This document shows positions 53,710 through 62,273 of a DNA stretch of 64,000 bases, in pieces. A program made the translations under genes and the position numbers. Every line of letters starts with the position of its first letter. Position 1 is the first letter of the stretch. This DNA comes from Nocardia vaccinii NBRC 15922. GTDB taxonomy: Bacteria > Actinomycetota > Actinomycetes > Mycobacteriales > Mycobacteriaceae. The DNA is taken from positions 62,001 to 126,000 of the forward strand of contig NZ_BDCC01000007.1 in NCBI RefSeq assembly GCF_001613305.1, written 5' to 3'. The notes under the pieces were generated by a model that made no database searches, was not told the origin of the DNA, and saw only the letters and a program-made list of their open reading frames with translations.

Positions 53710-55944
53710 TCACAGCAGGCCAACGATTCTCAAAGCCGCATCGAGTCCAGGGTCCTCAGCGATATGGCCATGTTCAAGGCTCTTTAAAGTGGCGATGCCC
53801 CGCTTAACCCGGTCGACGTGAAACGTTGACCAGGCGCGGCAGATCGGGCAGTCAAGCCCAATGAGAAACGGCCTCAACAGATGGAGTCGACCCTCGTGGC
53901 CGCGCAAGTAGAGGCTGTCTACCTCCAACTCGTTGTCTCGCTCGGTAGCGGTTCTGGTAGGGACTATCGGATGGTCACCCATGAGCTCGCGGTATTCGAT
54001 CCGCGATGACGACGTCAGCGAATCCCGGCGCACCGACGTCACCTGCAGCAGCGGCCAATCCGTCAGGAAACGCGCGGACGAGAGCAGAAGGGTCAAGTCT
54101 CCCATGGCCTCTGAGACAGCGCTCGGAAGGTCGATCGGGTCAATTCGACGCAGGTGTGCCTGGTCATTACGTCGCGCGGTGAGACGTTGTCGGGCGGCTT
54201 CCGCTCGATCATCAGCGAGCAAAGACTTGAGATCCGCAATTGGATGCGTCAGCGGTACTGAGCGAAGCCGCTTACTCGTGGATGCCTCTCTCAGTACTGC
54301 TGCCCATTCCCCCAGCCCGGGCCCACCACGACCGGCGGCAAGTTTGGAGCGGATCTCCTTCGCCGAGCCGAGCTCCACCCCCAGGTCGCGTGCTAGGGCC
54401 ATTATGAGCAGTGCGCAGTAACACAGCAGGATCTCCGCAGCGTCAAGTAACGAGCCATACGCTTCTGCGGACGGGCCTGAACTGTTGAGTGCTTCTGCCA
54501 CGCGCCATCGCAGTGCAATCGGGTACGGGAAGCGAGTCCTTACCGTATACGCCAGATCGTCCAGCAGCGAAGCTGTTTCAGCCCTGAGTCGCAGTATTCG
54601 CCCTGATTCGATTGCCAATGTGCGGGCTGCCCGAGGCGAGTCGCCAAGGAAAACCGACTCGAGAAGTTGGTCCGCGTCCGCCAACCAGCGCTCGAACCGA
54701 GCCTTCGCGCTGTCGATACCCGTCAGAGCGTCGGCGAGGTCTTGGTCTGGTACGGGGACAGGCAATTCCGCCATTGCCTGCGCTGACACTCTGTACAGCG
54801 CCATCCGGCCTGTGACGAGCGCCAACGCCAGCGGTGTTCGCAAGTACCGGAGTACGAAATCGCGTTCACTCTCGAGACTTTCGACCCGCGGGCGAAGAAC
54901 GAGTAGCCCGTCGTCGGCCAAGGCGGGAGTGTCGGCTGGGGTCACCGGAGCGAAGACGAGTCCGCCTGACTCGCCGCGTCTGTACATCGCTCGAACTATC
55001 AAGTCACCGGGCATCAGGTGCTGTTCCGACGGAGCTCGAGCAAAACGCGACTTATCAGAAATTGCACCGATCGTTCCCGCTCGAGTTACGTCGCGGCCGG
55101 CGAGGATTCTGACTGCCTCTGGTTCCTCTGGCGATGCGAGCAGTCCCCTTCGGAGGGCACCAAGAAGGTAGATGCCGCTTCGAATCTCGAAGAAGTGTCC
55201 CAGCTTCAGAACCTCGCCGAACTCCGATAACTCCTCTCGACGGGCCGCCAGCGCCGGATGATCGCGGTCGAAATGAACCCCTGCCTTCCCATCCGGTTTG
55301 GCACGCAGCACGTACCCATACTCGCTTCGGCCGCCACTCTGCTTCAGCAGGCGTTCAAAGTCCGACCGCACCCTATTGGGTGGGATTTCTTTGGGGATCC
55401 TGAACATCTTGATCGGAATCGCTCCGGTCGCCTTCGCGCGCAGAACGACCGCAGTGAGCTCGAACGTGCGATGGACTTCGGGCAGAAGAGGCTGGACCTC
55501 GACCACCGCTGCGATGTCCCAGTGCAGGGCAATGCCTACCCGCATGGATATTACCGGCGTCACGCGGCTCGACAACACGTGCGCCGGAAGAAGAACCACC
55601 AGTATGGATTCCGACGATACAGGTGCGATCTCCGGTAGCAGCTGTTCGAACGGAGCACGGCCAGAGGATTTTGAATGTGCAGGCCCTTGAGAACCAGCTG
55701 ATCGCTGTATCCATGACGGAACAAGCACCACGGCAGTATGGACGCCCAGCTGTGACGACACCTCTTCGCCAACACCACTGCTCTCCACGACGGTGGCGGT
55801 AGCTATCCAGTCCGGCGGGAAGACGTCAGCCATGTCTTGGTCGACAACTACGGCCGGTTGAGTGGCGCTTCCGGCGCCGACCGCAATCCGGATCAGCTGT
55901 GTGAGCAACCCAAAAGGCGTGTCGTCGTCATTCTCTGCGGTCAT
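53710..55944 (-). CDS. Methylase-like/specificity-domain/HEPN fusion protein
   Basis: 744 aa. Residues 1-240 resemble the Rossmann half of N6-adenine methylases of type I/BREX type but lack a clear SAM loop and NPPY, so are probably inactive. Residues about 248-430 resemble a type I S-subunit target-recognition domain: LGHFFEIRSG, LMPGDLIVRAM, VLRPRVESLESERDFVLRYLRTPLAL, AMAELPVPVPDQDLADAL. A helical C-terminal region contains RNDQAH (about 592-597), an Rx4H signature of HEPN ribonucleases, and near the end a CPIC pair. A DNA-recognising sensor coupled to an RNase is the attractive reading. It stands alone on the minus strand. ATG 55944 is the clear start. Confidence 0.65.
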   Translation of the reverse strand: MTAENDDDTPFGLLTQLIRIAVGAGSATQPAVVVDQDMADVFPPDWIATATVVESSGVGEEVSSQLGVHTAVVLVPSWIQRSAGSQGPAHSKSSGRAPFEQLLPEIAPVSSESILVVLLPAHVLSSRVTPVISMRVGIALHWDIAAVVEVQPLLPEVHRTFELTAVVLRAKATGAIPIKMFRIPKEIPPNRVRSDFERLLKQSGGRSEYGYVLRAKPDGKAGVHFDRDHPALAARREELSEFGEVLKLGHFFEIRSGIYLLGALRRGLLASPEEPEAVRILAGRDVTRAGTIGAISDKSRFARAPSEQHLMPGDLIVRAMYRRGESGGLVFAPVTPADTPALADDGLLVLRPRVESLESERDFVLRYLRTPLALALVTGRMALYRVSAQAMAELPVPVPDQDLADALTGIDSAKARFERWLADADQLLESVFLGDSPRAARTLAIESGRILRLRAETASLLDDLAYTVRTRFPYPIALRWRVAEALNSSGPSAEAYGSLLDAAEILLCYCALLIMALARDLGVELGSAKEIRSKLAAGRGGPGLGEWAAVLREASTSKRLRSVPLTHPIADLKSLLADDRAEAARQRLTARRNDQAHLRRIDPIDLPSAVSEAMGDLTLLLSSARFLTDWPLLQVTSVRRDSLTSSSRIEYRELMGDHPIVPTRTATERDNELEVDSLYLRGHEGRLHLLRPFLIGLDCPICRAWSTFHVDRVKRGIATLKSLEHGHIAEDPGLDAALRIVGLL

Positions 55945-56429
55945 GACAGGTCCCCTTCCCGCCCCTCTCTATCAGCAATCTGTGATCTAACCAGTCGTTC
56001 GATACCGTCGCTGACGAACGGCACCGACCTGTCGAAGGTAGAACGTTCTGTAGTGGGCCCTGCTCGCGCTGACCGACGCGGACAACGCCGGGTAGTTGAA
56101 GATCAACCGGCCGTACCGATCTGAGGCCGGCGACCGTCTGCTCGTGCCGGATAGCGCGCTGACCAGAACGGTCGAATCTGCTTGCCTTCGAGACGGCTGC
56201 ACCCCACCCGGACAACCGGATGGGGTGCAGCGGAGTGTCTACGAGCAGTGATGCGCGCGCCGCCTACTTATTCGCAGAGGCTAATCCGCTACGGAACTCG
56301 ACCATCTTGACGTCGATCACGGGACCTGGCGGCGAACGACTGAGCGACGATCACTGAGAAGTCAGCAGAGAGTTAAAAGTCTTGCTGCGCAGTAGATCCC
56401 ATGGCCATTGCTCCAGCGTCAGCGGTCAT
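55945..56429. other. Intergenic region with one strong hairpin
   Basis: About 490 bases between the 744-aa gene and the phage remnants. No gene is supported. It should contain the promoter of the 744-aa gene (near 55950-56030) and holds an 11-bp hairpin at 56196-56231. Confidence 0.5.
56196..56231. terminator. Perfect 11-bp hairpin
   Basis: GCTGCACCCCA (56196-56206) pairs with TGGGGTGCAGC (56221-56231), loop of 14 bases containing CCGG twice. No T-run. Terminator-like; the gene it ended may have been phage and is now lost. Confidence 0.6.
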
Positions 56430-56870
56430 CTAATTCCCCCAGGTGAGGGCGTTTTCCGTCATGAAGTCACCAGCGTCACGATCGACGGCGCGCAGATCAC
56501 AGCATCGCCTATGTCCTCGAGGGCAATCGCCTCTATACCCGCCTGGGCCGTTGGCCTGCACAGGATTTGCGCGTCCCGGCGGGTCGCCGGGCACATGGTC
56601 GGTGGAATACCTGCAAGGCGTGCCGCCCCCGGCGGGCGCGGATCAGAGGGTGGGGTTGCTGGCGCGGGAGTCTGGAACGCCTGCACCGGCGAAGGGAAAA
56701 TGCCGCCTACCAAAGCGCGTGGAATCGGTGCCCCGGCAGGGGTTTCGATGAGGCTGTCCAACCCGGCCGCGCTGTTCGACAAGCAGCAGACCGGGATACC
56801 GGAGATCGACATGTGGGTGGCTGGAGTGAACCCGCACCACCGGTCCGCGCCGTCTGCGGTGTCCTCACCG
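56430..56870 (+). pseudogene. Phage head-tail adaptor fragment
   Basis: Read across frames: FRHEVTSVTIDGAQI, YVLEGNRLYTRLGRWPAQDL, GTWSVEYLQGVPPPAGADQ, GKCRLPKRVESV, then SMRLSNPAALFDKQQTGIPE and IDMWVAGVNPH. This is the order of motifs in actinophage head-to-tail connector proteins ('GTWxVxYLxGxPPP', 'CRLPxRVxSVxR', 'TGLxEVDLWLAAVNP'). At least three frame changes separate them. Confidence 0.65.
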
Positions 56871-56891
56871 GACTATCGGTCTGCATTCTGA

Positions 56892-57410
56892 TGGACAAGG
56901 CAGCGACCGTGATCGGGTTGACCGTGACCCAGGTGCGGCAATTCTTCTCCCCGGACCAGCACGTGCCGCCACTGGGCGGTGGCACCGACGCCGTGAACAT
57001 CGTGGCCGGGGAGATCATCACCCTGTCACCATGGGTCGGGGTCAGCGACGATGACACCGCGTGCGACGGCGCGGCCCGTATGTGTGGGTTCGGCTCGTGC
57101 GTCGCTGGCGCACAGAGGAATTCCCCACCGAAGCCGTCGCGGGCAACTGCCGCCTGCAGGAGGCGATCACCGTGGAGGCCGGCATCGCGCGCTGCCATCC
57201 CGTGGACCCATGCCCGGCCGAACTTGAGGAAATTGCGATGGTGCAGCTGGACGACTCATGGCGAATCGATCGGGCGTTGTGCGCGGCGATGCGAGACGCG
57301 GAATCCAAAGGCGTCGCCGCGGTTACGGGGCTGGGTGGGGTGAGCCGTTCGACCCTGAAGGGCTGGTTATCGCGTGGGGCAGGCCGCGCACGCGCAACTG
57401 TAGGAGGACG
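56892..57410 (+). pseudogene. Phage connector-like protein, frameshifted
   Basis: PLGGGTDAVNIVAGEIITLS and VGVSDDDTACDG, then in another frame YVWVRLVRRWRTEEFPTEAV, AITVEAGIARCHPVDPCPAE and QLDDSWRIDRALCAAM, then EPFDPEGLVIAWG in a third. The middle is the recognisable core of actinophage head-tail connector proteins (WVRVVRRYRTxxFP, EVGVARC, LDDAWRLDKALCCA). Confidence 0.6.
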
Positions 57411-57411
57411 T

Positions 57412-57606
57412 ATGGCCAAGGTGACCATCGAGGGCGCAATCAACTCGGACGTGTGCAAGCGGGGCGAACAACACACGGTCGAATGGACTTCCCGTCTGAA
57501 CGGGCTGGTGCGGTCGCGGATCGTCAAGGTGATCGAATGGCACACCGACACACCGAAACCCAAACGCGGCAGACGGTCCCGGCACGCTGGCGCGCAGCGA
57601 CGCTGA
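57412..57606 (+). CDS. Small phage structural protein, 64 aa
   Basis: ATG 57412 with TAGGAGGAC upstream. MAKVTIEGAINSDVCKRGEQ followed by HTVEWTSRLNGLVRSRIVKV is of the type found between connector and gp10-like genes in actinophages. The only intact gene of the remnant; likely no longer functional in isolation. Confidence 0.5.
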   Translation: MAKVTIEGAINSDVCKRGEQHTVEWTSRLNGLVRSRIVKVIEWHTDTPKPKRGRRSRHAGAQRR

Positions 57607-58030
57607 AGATTCGAGCCAGCACTGAGTGGAGCCCGCCGCCGCGATCGGGTGAGCTGGCGGCGCAGCGGGCGGCGCCGACGGTGCGGCGGCTGGGCCGGTC
57701 GATCACCACGACGGCCAATCGGCGAGTGAATGTGCGGTCCGGGCACCTGCGGTCCACGATCGGTGACCGGACCACGGTGGCGGGCGCGCAGGTGGTGACG
57801 GAGGTGTACGCGACGCGGTTCGTGCACGATCCGGCTCGGCCGCATGAGATCCGGACTCGCCGGGCGCGGATGCTGCGGTTCACGGTCGGCGGCCGGTGGT
57901 GTTCGCACGCCGGGTGTGGCATCCCGGCTACAAGGACAATCCGTTCCTGGCCTCGGTGGTCCGCGACGAACTTGCGCGCGCAAATCTATGACGAAACGTT
58001 TGCCACCGCTGGGCAACTTGTGGAAATTCT
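57600..58030 (+). pseudogene. HK97 gp10-like phage protein, frameshifted
   Basis: TVRRLGRSITTTANRRVNVR, SGHLRSTIGDRTTVAGAQVV and FVHDPARPHEIRTRRARMLR, followed in another frame by VFARRVWHPGYKDNPFLAS and VVRDELA. Conserved features of gp10-like minor head-tail proteins (V-x-T-GxLRxSI, HPG...PFL). One shift near 57895. Confidence 0.65.
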
Positions 58031-58164
58031 GGCGTTAATCCGCTGTTGAATCGCGGTTTCCAACTTGCCAAATAGCAGGCATATTTTCCCGCCGAGAATG
58101 ATAGCTTGATATCATGCTGGCATCCGATCATGCGAGCATTCGTGATCGGAGCGCAGAAACGCGA

Positions 58165-58195
58165 AGGGTGGCCGCTGCTGCAACAGGGCCACCCT
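58165..58195 (-). terminator. Perfect 9-bp hairpin after the 45-aa peptide gene
   Basis: AGGGTGGCC (58165-58173) pairs with GGCCACCCT (58187-58195), 13-base loop. It begins six bases past the stop of the minus-strand peptide gene, a natural terminator position. Confidence 0.55.
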
Positions 58196-58200
58196 CCAGG

Positions 58201-58338
58201 TCAAAGCAGGCTATGCAGCACTATCGCTAGCACGGCCCATCTGACCAGCATTTCTGTGTACTGCGCGGGGATCTCGGCGGTCACACTCAGTACCGCCGAG
58301 GTTCTCCGCTTGGCTCGTCGCCTCCTTCGCTTCGACAT
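58201..58338 (-). CDS. 45-aa Arg-rich peptide with C-terminal hydrophobic helix
   Basis: ATG 58338 is preceded by GGAGGTGATGTCAG, an excellent ribosome site. The peptide starts MSKRRRRRAKRRTSAV and ends in MLVRWAVLAIVLHSLL. A hairpin follows its stop, and a perfect inverted repeat precedes it, so all parts of a small transcription unit are present. A longer overlapping frame (MSDVEAKEA) starts six bases upstream and competes for the same site. The composition recalls small membrane-active or toxin-like peptides; no family recognised. Confidence 0.45.
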   Translation of the reverse strand: MSKRRRRRAKRRTSAVLSVTAEIPAQYTEMLVRWAVLAIVLHSLL

Positions 58339-58366
58339 CTGACATCACCTCCTCTCCGAGGACACA

Positions 58367-58398
58367 GTTATCCACAGCGCGAAACTGCTGTGGATAAC
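58367..58398. promoter_or_regulatory. Inverted pair of DnaA-box sequences
   Basis: GTTATCCACAG (58367-58377) and CTGTGGATAAC (58388-58398) form a perfect inverted repeat with 10-base spacing. Each arm contains TTATCCACA, the consensus DnaA box. It lies about 30 bases upstream of the 45-aa peptide gene and could be an operator, a DnaA titration site, or an origin element. Confidence 0.55.
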
Positions 58399-58586
58399 CC
58401 CTTTGAGAATGCGCCGGAAGGCATTCGGTATCCGGCTGTAAGAACGATAGTCGAAACCGGGCCTGTGATGTAGAGCGCAGCAGCATAATTCGGGTCACGA
58501 CCAGTTACCGCACGTCGTTTGCTCAGCAAACCGCCGGTGTGTGGCGGCGTCCAGAGCTCTGCACCCCACTTTGACAGCGTGCGCGC

Positions 58587-58880
58587 GTGACTGCGCCCGG
58601 CGGAATCCGTATCCCGATCACTGCTGACGGCCGCCGGGTTCGATGCCGAGCTGACCCGCGTCGTCATTGCGGCCATACGGAACGTCCAAATCCGTTTGGA
58701 CGCACAGCCGTTGACCATCGGCATCGATGTCGATCTGGACGCGGACGCGGCCACCACGCATATGCGCACGCTGCGGGAACAGCTCGAACGCGAAGCGAAA
58801 CCTATCACTTAGAAGATCGACGTGCGGGTGAATCTCGACCGGGCAGGCACCCCGGAAGAGTTGCGGGCGCTGCGGGAAGA
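58587..58880 (+). pseudogene. Phage tape-measure N-terminal fragment
   Basis: GTG 58587 reads GGIRIPITADGRR, then after a one-base shift FDAELTRVVIAAIRNVQIRL, TIGIDVDLDADAATTHM and LREQLEREAKPIT, stopping at 58812. A second piece, KIDVRVNLDRAGTPEELRAL, follows. The repeated short amphipathic stretches are typical of the start of actinophage tape-measure proteins; the long remainder is missing. Confidence 0.55.
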
Positions 58881-58904
58881 GTCGCAGTGAGAGGCCTGCC
58901 CGAT

Positions 58905-59452
58905 CGTGCAACAGGTGCGGGTCCAGACCGACCGCACCGGCATATCGGTGCCGAAGTTCGACACCAGCTCGTCGGCCAGCGTGCAGCAGCTCGGCCGCAA
59001 CGCGGACACCGCTGGTGCCGCAGAATGCGACGCTGACACCCGACGCGCCGGTGAAGCTCGACATGTTGGTGCCGGGGATCAACATCACGGCCAACTGCGC
59101 CGGGCAAGTCCGGCTCAATGCGGGCGACAACGTGAGCTTGGTCGCGGTTGCGACTGGTGTACCCGCAATGTCGGTGCTGCAACGGTTTTCACCACACCTG
59201 TCGCGACGTTGATGTTCCTTTCCTTCATCGTAAGGACCTGAGATGGCACCGTGGGTATGCACGGATCGGAACCTTCGAATCACCTCCGGCACACTGGGGT
59301 TGGAGAAGTGGTCCACGCCCCGGATGGTGTCGCAGGTGTCGGCGGCGTCGACCGCTGACGGGGCGATTACCGGGGCAGGGTTCACCACGACACCGGGGAA
59401 GCTGCTGGTCGATGCCTCGATGTCGTGGACATCGGATCCCCGTTGCCGTTGA
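58905..59452 (+). pseudogene. Phage tail-protein fragments
   Basis: Fragments VRVQTDRTGISVPKFDTSSS, TPDAPVKLDMLVPGINITAN with CAGQVRLNAGDNVSLVAVA, and RITSGTLGLEKWSTPRMVSQ lie in different frames. They have the Thr/Val/Gly-rich character of minor tail proteins. None is complete; assignment rests on context after the tape-measure fragment. Confidence 0.4.
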
Positions 59453-59773
59453 TGATGCGGTAGCAGGTGATCCGGTCGTATCGCACGATCATCTGCTCGA
59501 ACCCGAACGCCATCCAGATCTGGAACTCGTGGACCACCGGTATCGACCAGGCCGCCCGCACCCCTGCCACCGCCAGTCCGCGACAGCTGAACGGTAGTGA
59601 GGCACATACTGCCACCGCTCTTCTCACCGCTGCCGCCCGGATCTTTGCTGGACGAACGCCGAAACCGTACCTGCCTATCGCGTGAGCGGATCGTTGTCGG
59701 TGGTGTTCCGTAGGGTTGGCGCAGCGGTCGAAACTGCCTTGGCTGCAACGAGTTCACCGGATGGAGGGTGTCG

Positions 59774-61642
59774 ATGCCTGCATGGGCTTGTAAGTCGGTG
59801 GGTGAGGATCGGGACTGGCACAGCAACGATGGTTACGACGATATTCCGGGCGTGCAGTACGTCTACACCAACACCGTCGGCAACTGCCGGCGTGTGGAGG
59901 TGGGGGACACGGTGGTGGTGCACGATCGCGAGCGTGCGCATGGTGTTTCCGTCATAGACGCCATCAACGTCCAGGACGATGTGCCGGTGCAGATCAAGCG
60001 GTGCCGCTCCTGCAACAGAGCTGCTGTGGAGAGGCGCAAGCGTCGCAGGCCTGAGTATCGGTGCAGCAAATGCAAAGACGAGTTCGATTCCCCGGTGATC
60101 AGCGATGAGACGAGGACGGTTTTCACTGCGCATATCGCCCAGCACTGGCAACCGATCCGCGGGGCATTGACTGCCGAGTCGTTACTGTCGACGAGAGTTA
60201 ACGGTGACCGTCAGAGCTCGATCCGGGCCTTGGATGCTGATCAGCTTGACGAGCTGCTTCGGCGGATCGAGGTCGGGAGGTCTGTTTTCCCGGACGGTGG
60301 AGAAGCCAGCCAGCCGGATAAGACATCTGAGCTACAGGCTGTAAATCTGAATCTGGTGACGCGTGATGCGGTGCTGTCGGCGATCGGGGAGTTCGACCGA
60401 CTCGGCAGGGACGAATTCCTGGCCGGCCATGGTTTTGGTGAGGCGCGCGCCTTCTATATCGACTTCGAGGGCCAGCGATACGACTCGAAAGCGATCGTCG
60501 GCGTTGCCTACGGTTATCTACCAGGCCGAGAGGTGCTGCGGCCCAGTCGTTTCAGCGGCGGCGAAGCGACAGTCGCGCGCCTGCTGCGGCGGTTGGGGTT
60601 TCGACTCGTACCTGCTGCGGGCGGCTCACCTGCAGCAGGCGAGGTCACCTCCGTTCCAGCGTATTGGTGGACGAGCGATTCCAGCGAGAACTGTTGGGTC
60701 GAAATCCGCCAGCTTGATGGGCTGGGGACATCCCTACTCTGCCCAGATCATCGCCAGAACGGTCGACGCGACCCGTGGTACGACCTGGTCCGGGAAGTGC
60801 GTGAAGGCGACATCGTCTATCACTACAGTGCGCCCGAGCGGCGGTTCGTAGGTCGGTCGGTCGCGGCCGACGACGCGGTGCACGACACTACCGAGCGCAC
60901 CTATTCGGTTCAGCTGGTCGACTTCACTCCGTTCACCGAGGAGGTGAGCCTGGCGAGCCTACGCAGCAAAGCCGACGCCATCTACGGCGAGCGCGAACGA
61001 CTGGAACAAATGTATCCCGGACAGCGACTTCATCTTCCGTTCCAGTTCAAACAGGACCGGTCGCAGCTGGCGCTGATGTCGAACTACTTCGCCAAGCTCC
61101 CGCAATCAATCATCAAAGTGCTGTTCGAGACTGAACCCGCCGCTTCGACCATCTCGGGTGACGACTCGGGAACGTTGCTGCCGCCTGTCCGTACCGGCTA
61201 CCTCAAACCATTCGAACCGAAGGCTGACACCGCGTACGTCTCCAACATCGCACCGAGGTCGGCCACCCGCACCCGCAGTCACGAGACGCTGGTGAACTCC
61301 TTCGCTCGGTGGCTGACCGGTCGCGGGCGGGATCCCTTGCGTAACGCAGCGATCGATCTCGGCACACACACTCCGCCGACGATTATCGAAGCCAAACATG
61401 TCGACAACGACCGATGGGCCGATGCTGTCCGCGCCGCGGTCGGTCAGCTGTACGAATACCGCTACTTCCAGATCGTCGATCCAGCATCCGGACTCATTTT
61501 TCTCGCGGACATGCCCGTTCCCGCGCTCTGGTGTGACTATCTTCAGGAGGACCGCGATATCGGCGTGGCGTGGCCTGAGCTCGACGGTCAGGGATTCCAC
61601 CTCAGCCCTTTGGCGCAGCGGCTACTTGGATTCACAGACTGA
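59774..61642 (+). CDS. Putative modification-dependent restriction enzyme (zinc ribbon, ScoMcrA-head-like, EVE-like, PD-(D/E)xK)
   Basis: 622 aa, four parts. Residues 1-110: a PUA/EVE-like barrel with a zinc ribbon (Cys 77, 80, 97, 100 in RCRSCN ... YRCSKCKDEF), shared with the HNH protein at 52304. Residues about 185-260: VLSAIGEFDRLGRDEFLAGH with YDSKAIVGVAYGYLPG, like the N-terminal head of ScoMcrA. Residues about 290-440: EVE-like (AYWWTSDSSENCWVEI, VREGDIVYHYSA). C-terminus: PD-(D/E)xK nuclease with D528, E539 and K541 (AIDLGTHTPPTIIEAKHV). It probably cuts DNA carrying foreign base modification. ATG 59774 has GGAGGG upstream; a GTG two codons earlier is possible. Confidence 0.78.
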   Translation: MPAWACKSVGEDRDWHSNDGYDDIPGVQYVYTNTVGNCRRVEVGDTVVVHDRERAHGVSVIDAINVQDDVPVQIKRCRSCNRAAVERRKRRRPEYRCSKCKDEFDSPVISDETRTVFTAHIAQHWQPIRGALTAESLLSTRVNGDRQSSIRALDADQLDELLRRIEVGRSVFPDGGEASQPDKTSELQAVNLNLVTRDAVLSAIGEFDRLGRDEFLAGHGFGEARAFYIDFEGQRYDSKAIVGVAYGYLPGREVLRPSRFSGGEATVARLLRRLGFRLVPAAGGSPAAGEVTSVPAYWWTSDSSENCWVEIRQLDGLGTSLLCPDHRQNGRRDPWYDLVREVREGDIVYHYSAPERRFVGRSVAADDAVHDTTERTYSVQLVDFTPFTEEVSLASLRSKADAIYGERERLEQMYPGQRLHLPFQFKQDRSQLALMSNYFAKLPQSIIKVLFETEPAASTISGDDSGTLLPPVRTGYLKPFEPKADTAYVSNIAPRSATRTRSHETLVNSFARWLTGRGRDPLRNAAIDLGTHTPPTIIEAKHVDNDRWADAVRAAVGQLYEYRYFQIVDPASGLIFLADMPVPALWCDYLQEDRDIGVAWPELDGQGFHLSPLAQRLLGFTD

Positions 61643-61669
61643 CTTCTGCAGGCTGAGCCGGCGCTCTGG

Positions 61670-61731
61670 AGCTAGCGGAGGCCCAGATCAAATCGGGAAG
61701 ATCGTGTCACCGGTGGCCAGTTCCGCTAGCT
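61670..61731. repeat. Perfect 10-bp inverted repeat with 42-base spacer
   Basis: AGCTAGCGGA (61670-61679) and TCCGCTAGCT (61722-61731), just after the restriction-like gene. Could end its transcript or serve as a protein-binding or recombination site. Confidence 0.45.
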
Positions 61732-61874
61732 TGAGGCCGCTCGTTGTTTGGCATCATTAGAATAAGCAGTGCGCGTGGCGCTTCCCTGCGGTACCTCGGG
61801 ACGTATCGCTGATCCGGCGTACACCCGTCGGGTGATTGATAGGGGAGGAACTCATTGGCGAAAGGGACGTGGCG

Positions 61875-62273
61875 ATGGCGCGAAAAGAAGATCCGGCGTC
61901 TGCCGGACTTGAGGCGTATCAGAAGGTGATGATCGGCTCGCGGATCGAGCAGGCCGTGCGGGAGTTGGCGGTGCGTATCGGCGAGCATCAGAAGTGCGTG
62001 CGCACTCGCGAGGAGGAGACCGAGCGGCTGCTCGCCGAAGAGCGCGCAGCAGAGGAAGCGGCTTATGCGGCTTATGAAGCCGCGAAAGAGGCCGGCGCGA
62101 AGGTCGGCGACCTCGACCGCGCCGGGCTTAAACCGAAACCGACGACGACCAGCCGGCCGCGCCGGGCCCGCCCTGACACTCCGCCGGAGGCCGCTGCCAG
62201 AGTCCCACTCACACCTCCTACCGCAGGCCCAGATGAGACGGCTGGCAGCTCTGCGGCGTGCGATGTCCTGTAG
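61875..62273 (+). CDS. Small coiled-coil protein, 132 aa
   Basis: ATG 61875 (MARKEDPASAGLEAYQKVM) with AAAGGGA upstream; TTG 61836 and GTG 61869 are in frame. A central Glu/Ala helix (REEETERLLAEERAAEEAAY) predicts a coiled coil, and the tail is Pro/Thr/Arg-rich. No family recognised. Located between the restriction-like gene and the GHKL ATPase on the same strand. Confidence 0.55.
   Translation: MARKEDPASAGLEAYQKVMIGSRIEQAVRELAVRIGEHQKCVRTREEETERLLAEERAAEEAAYAAYEAAKEAGAKVGDLDRAGLKPKPTTTSRPRRARPDTPPEAAARVPLTPPTAGPDETAGSSAACDVL

Larger units (their letters stand above)
56430..59690 (+). mobile_element. Decayed prophage head-tail module
   Basis: Successive plus-strand fragments read, across several frames, as a head-tail adaptor, connector, small conserved protein, gp10-like protein, tape-measure start and tail-protein fragments, in normal tailed-phage order. 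Almost every gene carries one or more frameshifts. No terminase, portal, capsid, lysis or integrase gene is seen, so only a remnant remains. Individual pieces are listed separately. Confidence 0.7.

Noticed and set aside
58211-58498. Longer minus-strand frame of 95 codons overlapping the 45-aa peptide
   Set aside because: Upstream part lacks a ribosome site and spans the DnaA-box repeat; a shortened version from ATG 58344 cannot be fully excluded but looks less protein-like than the 45-aa frame.
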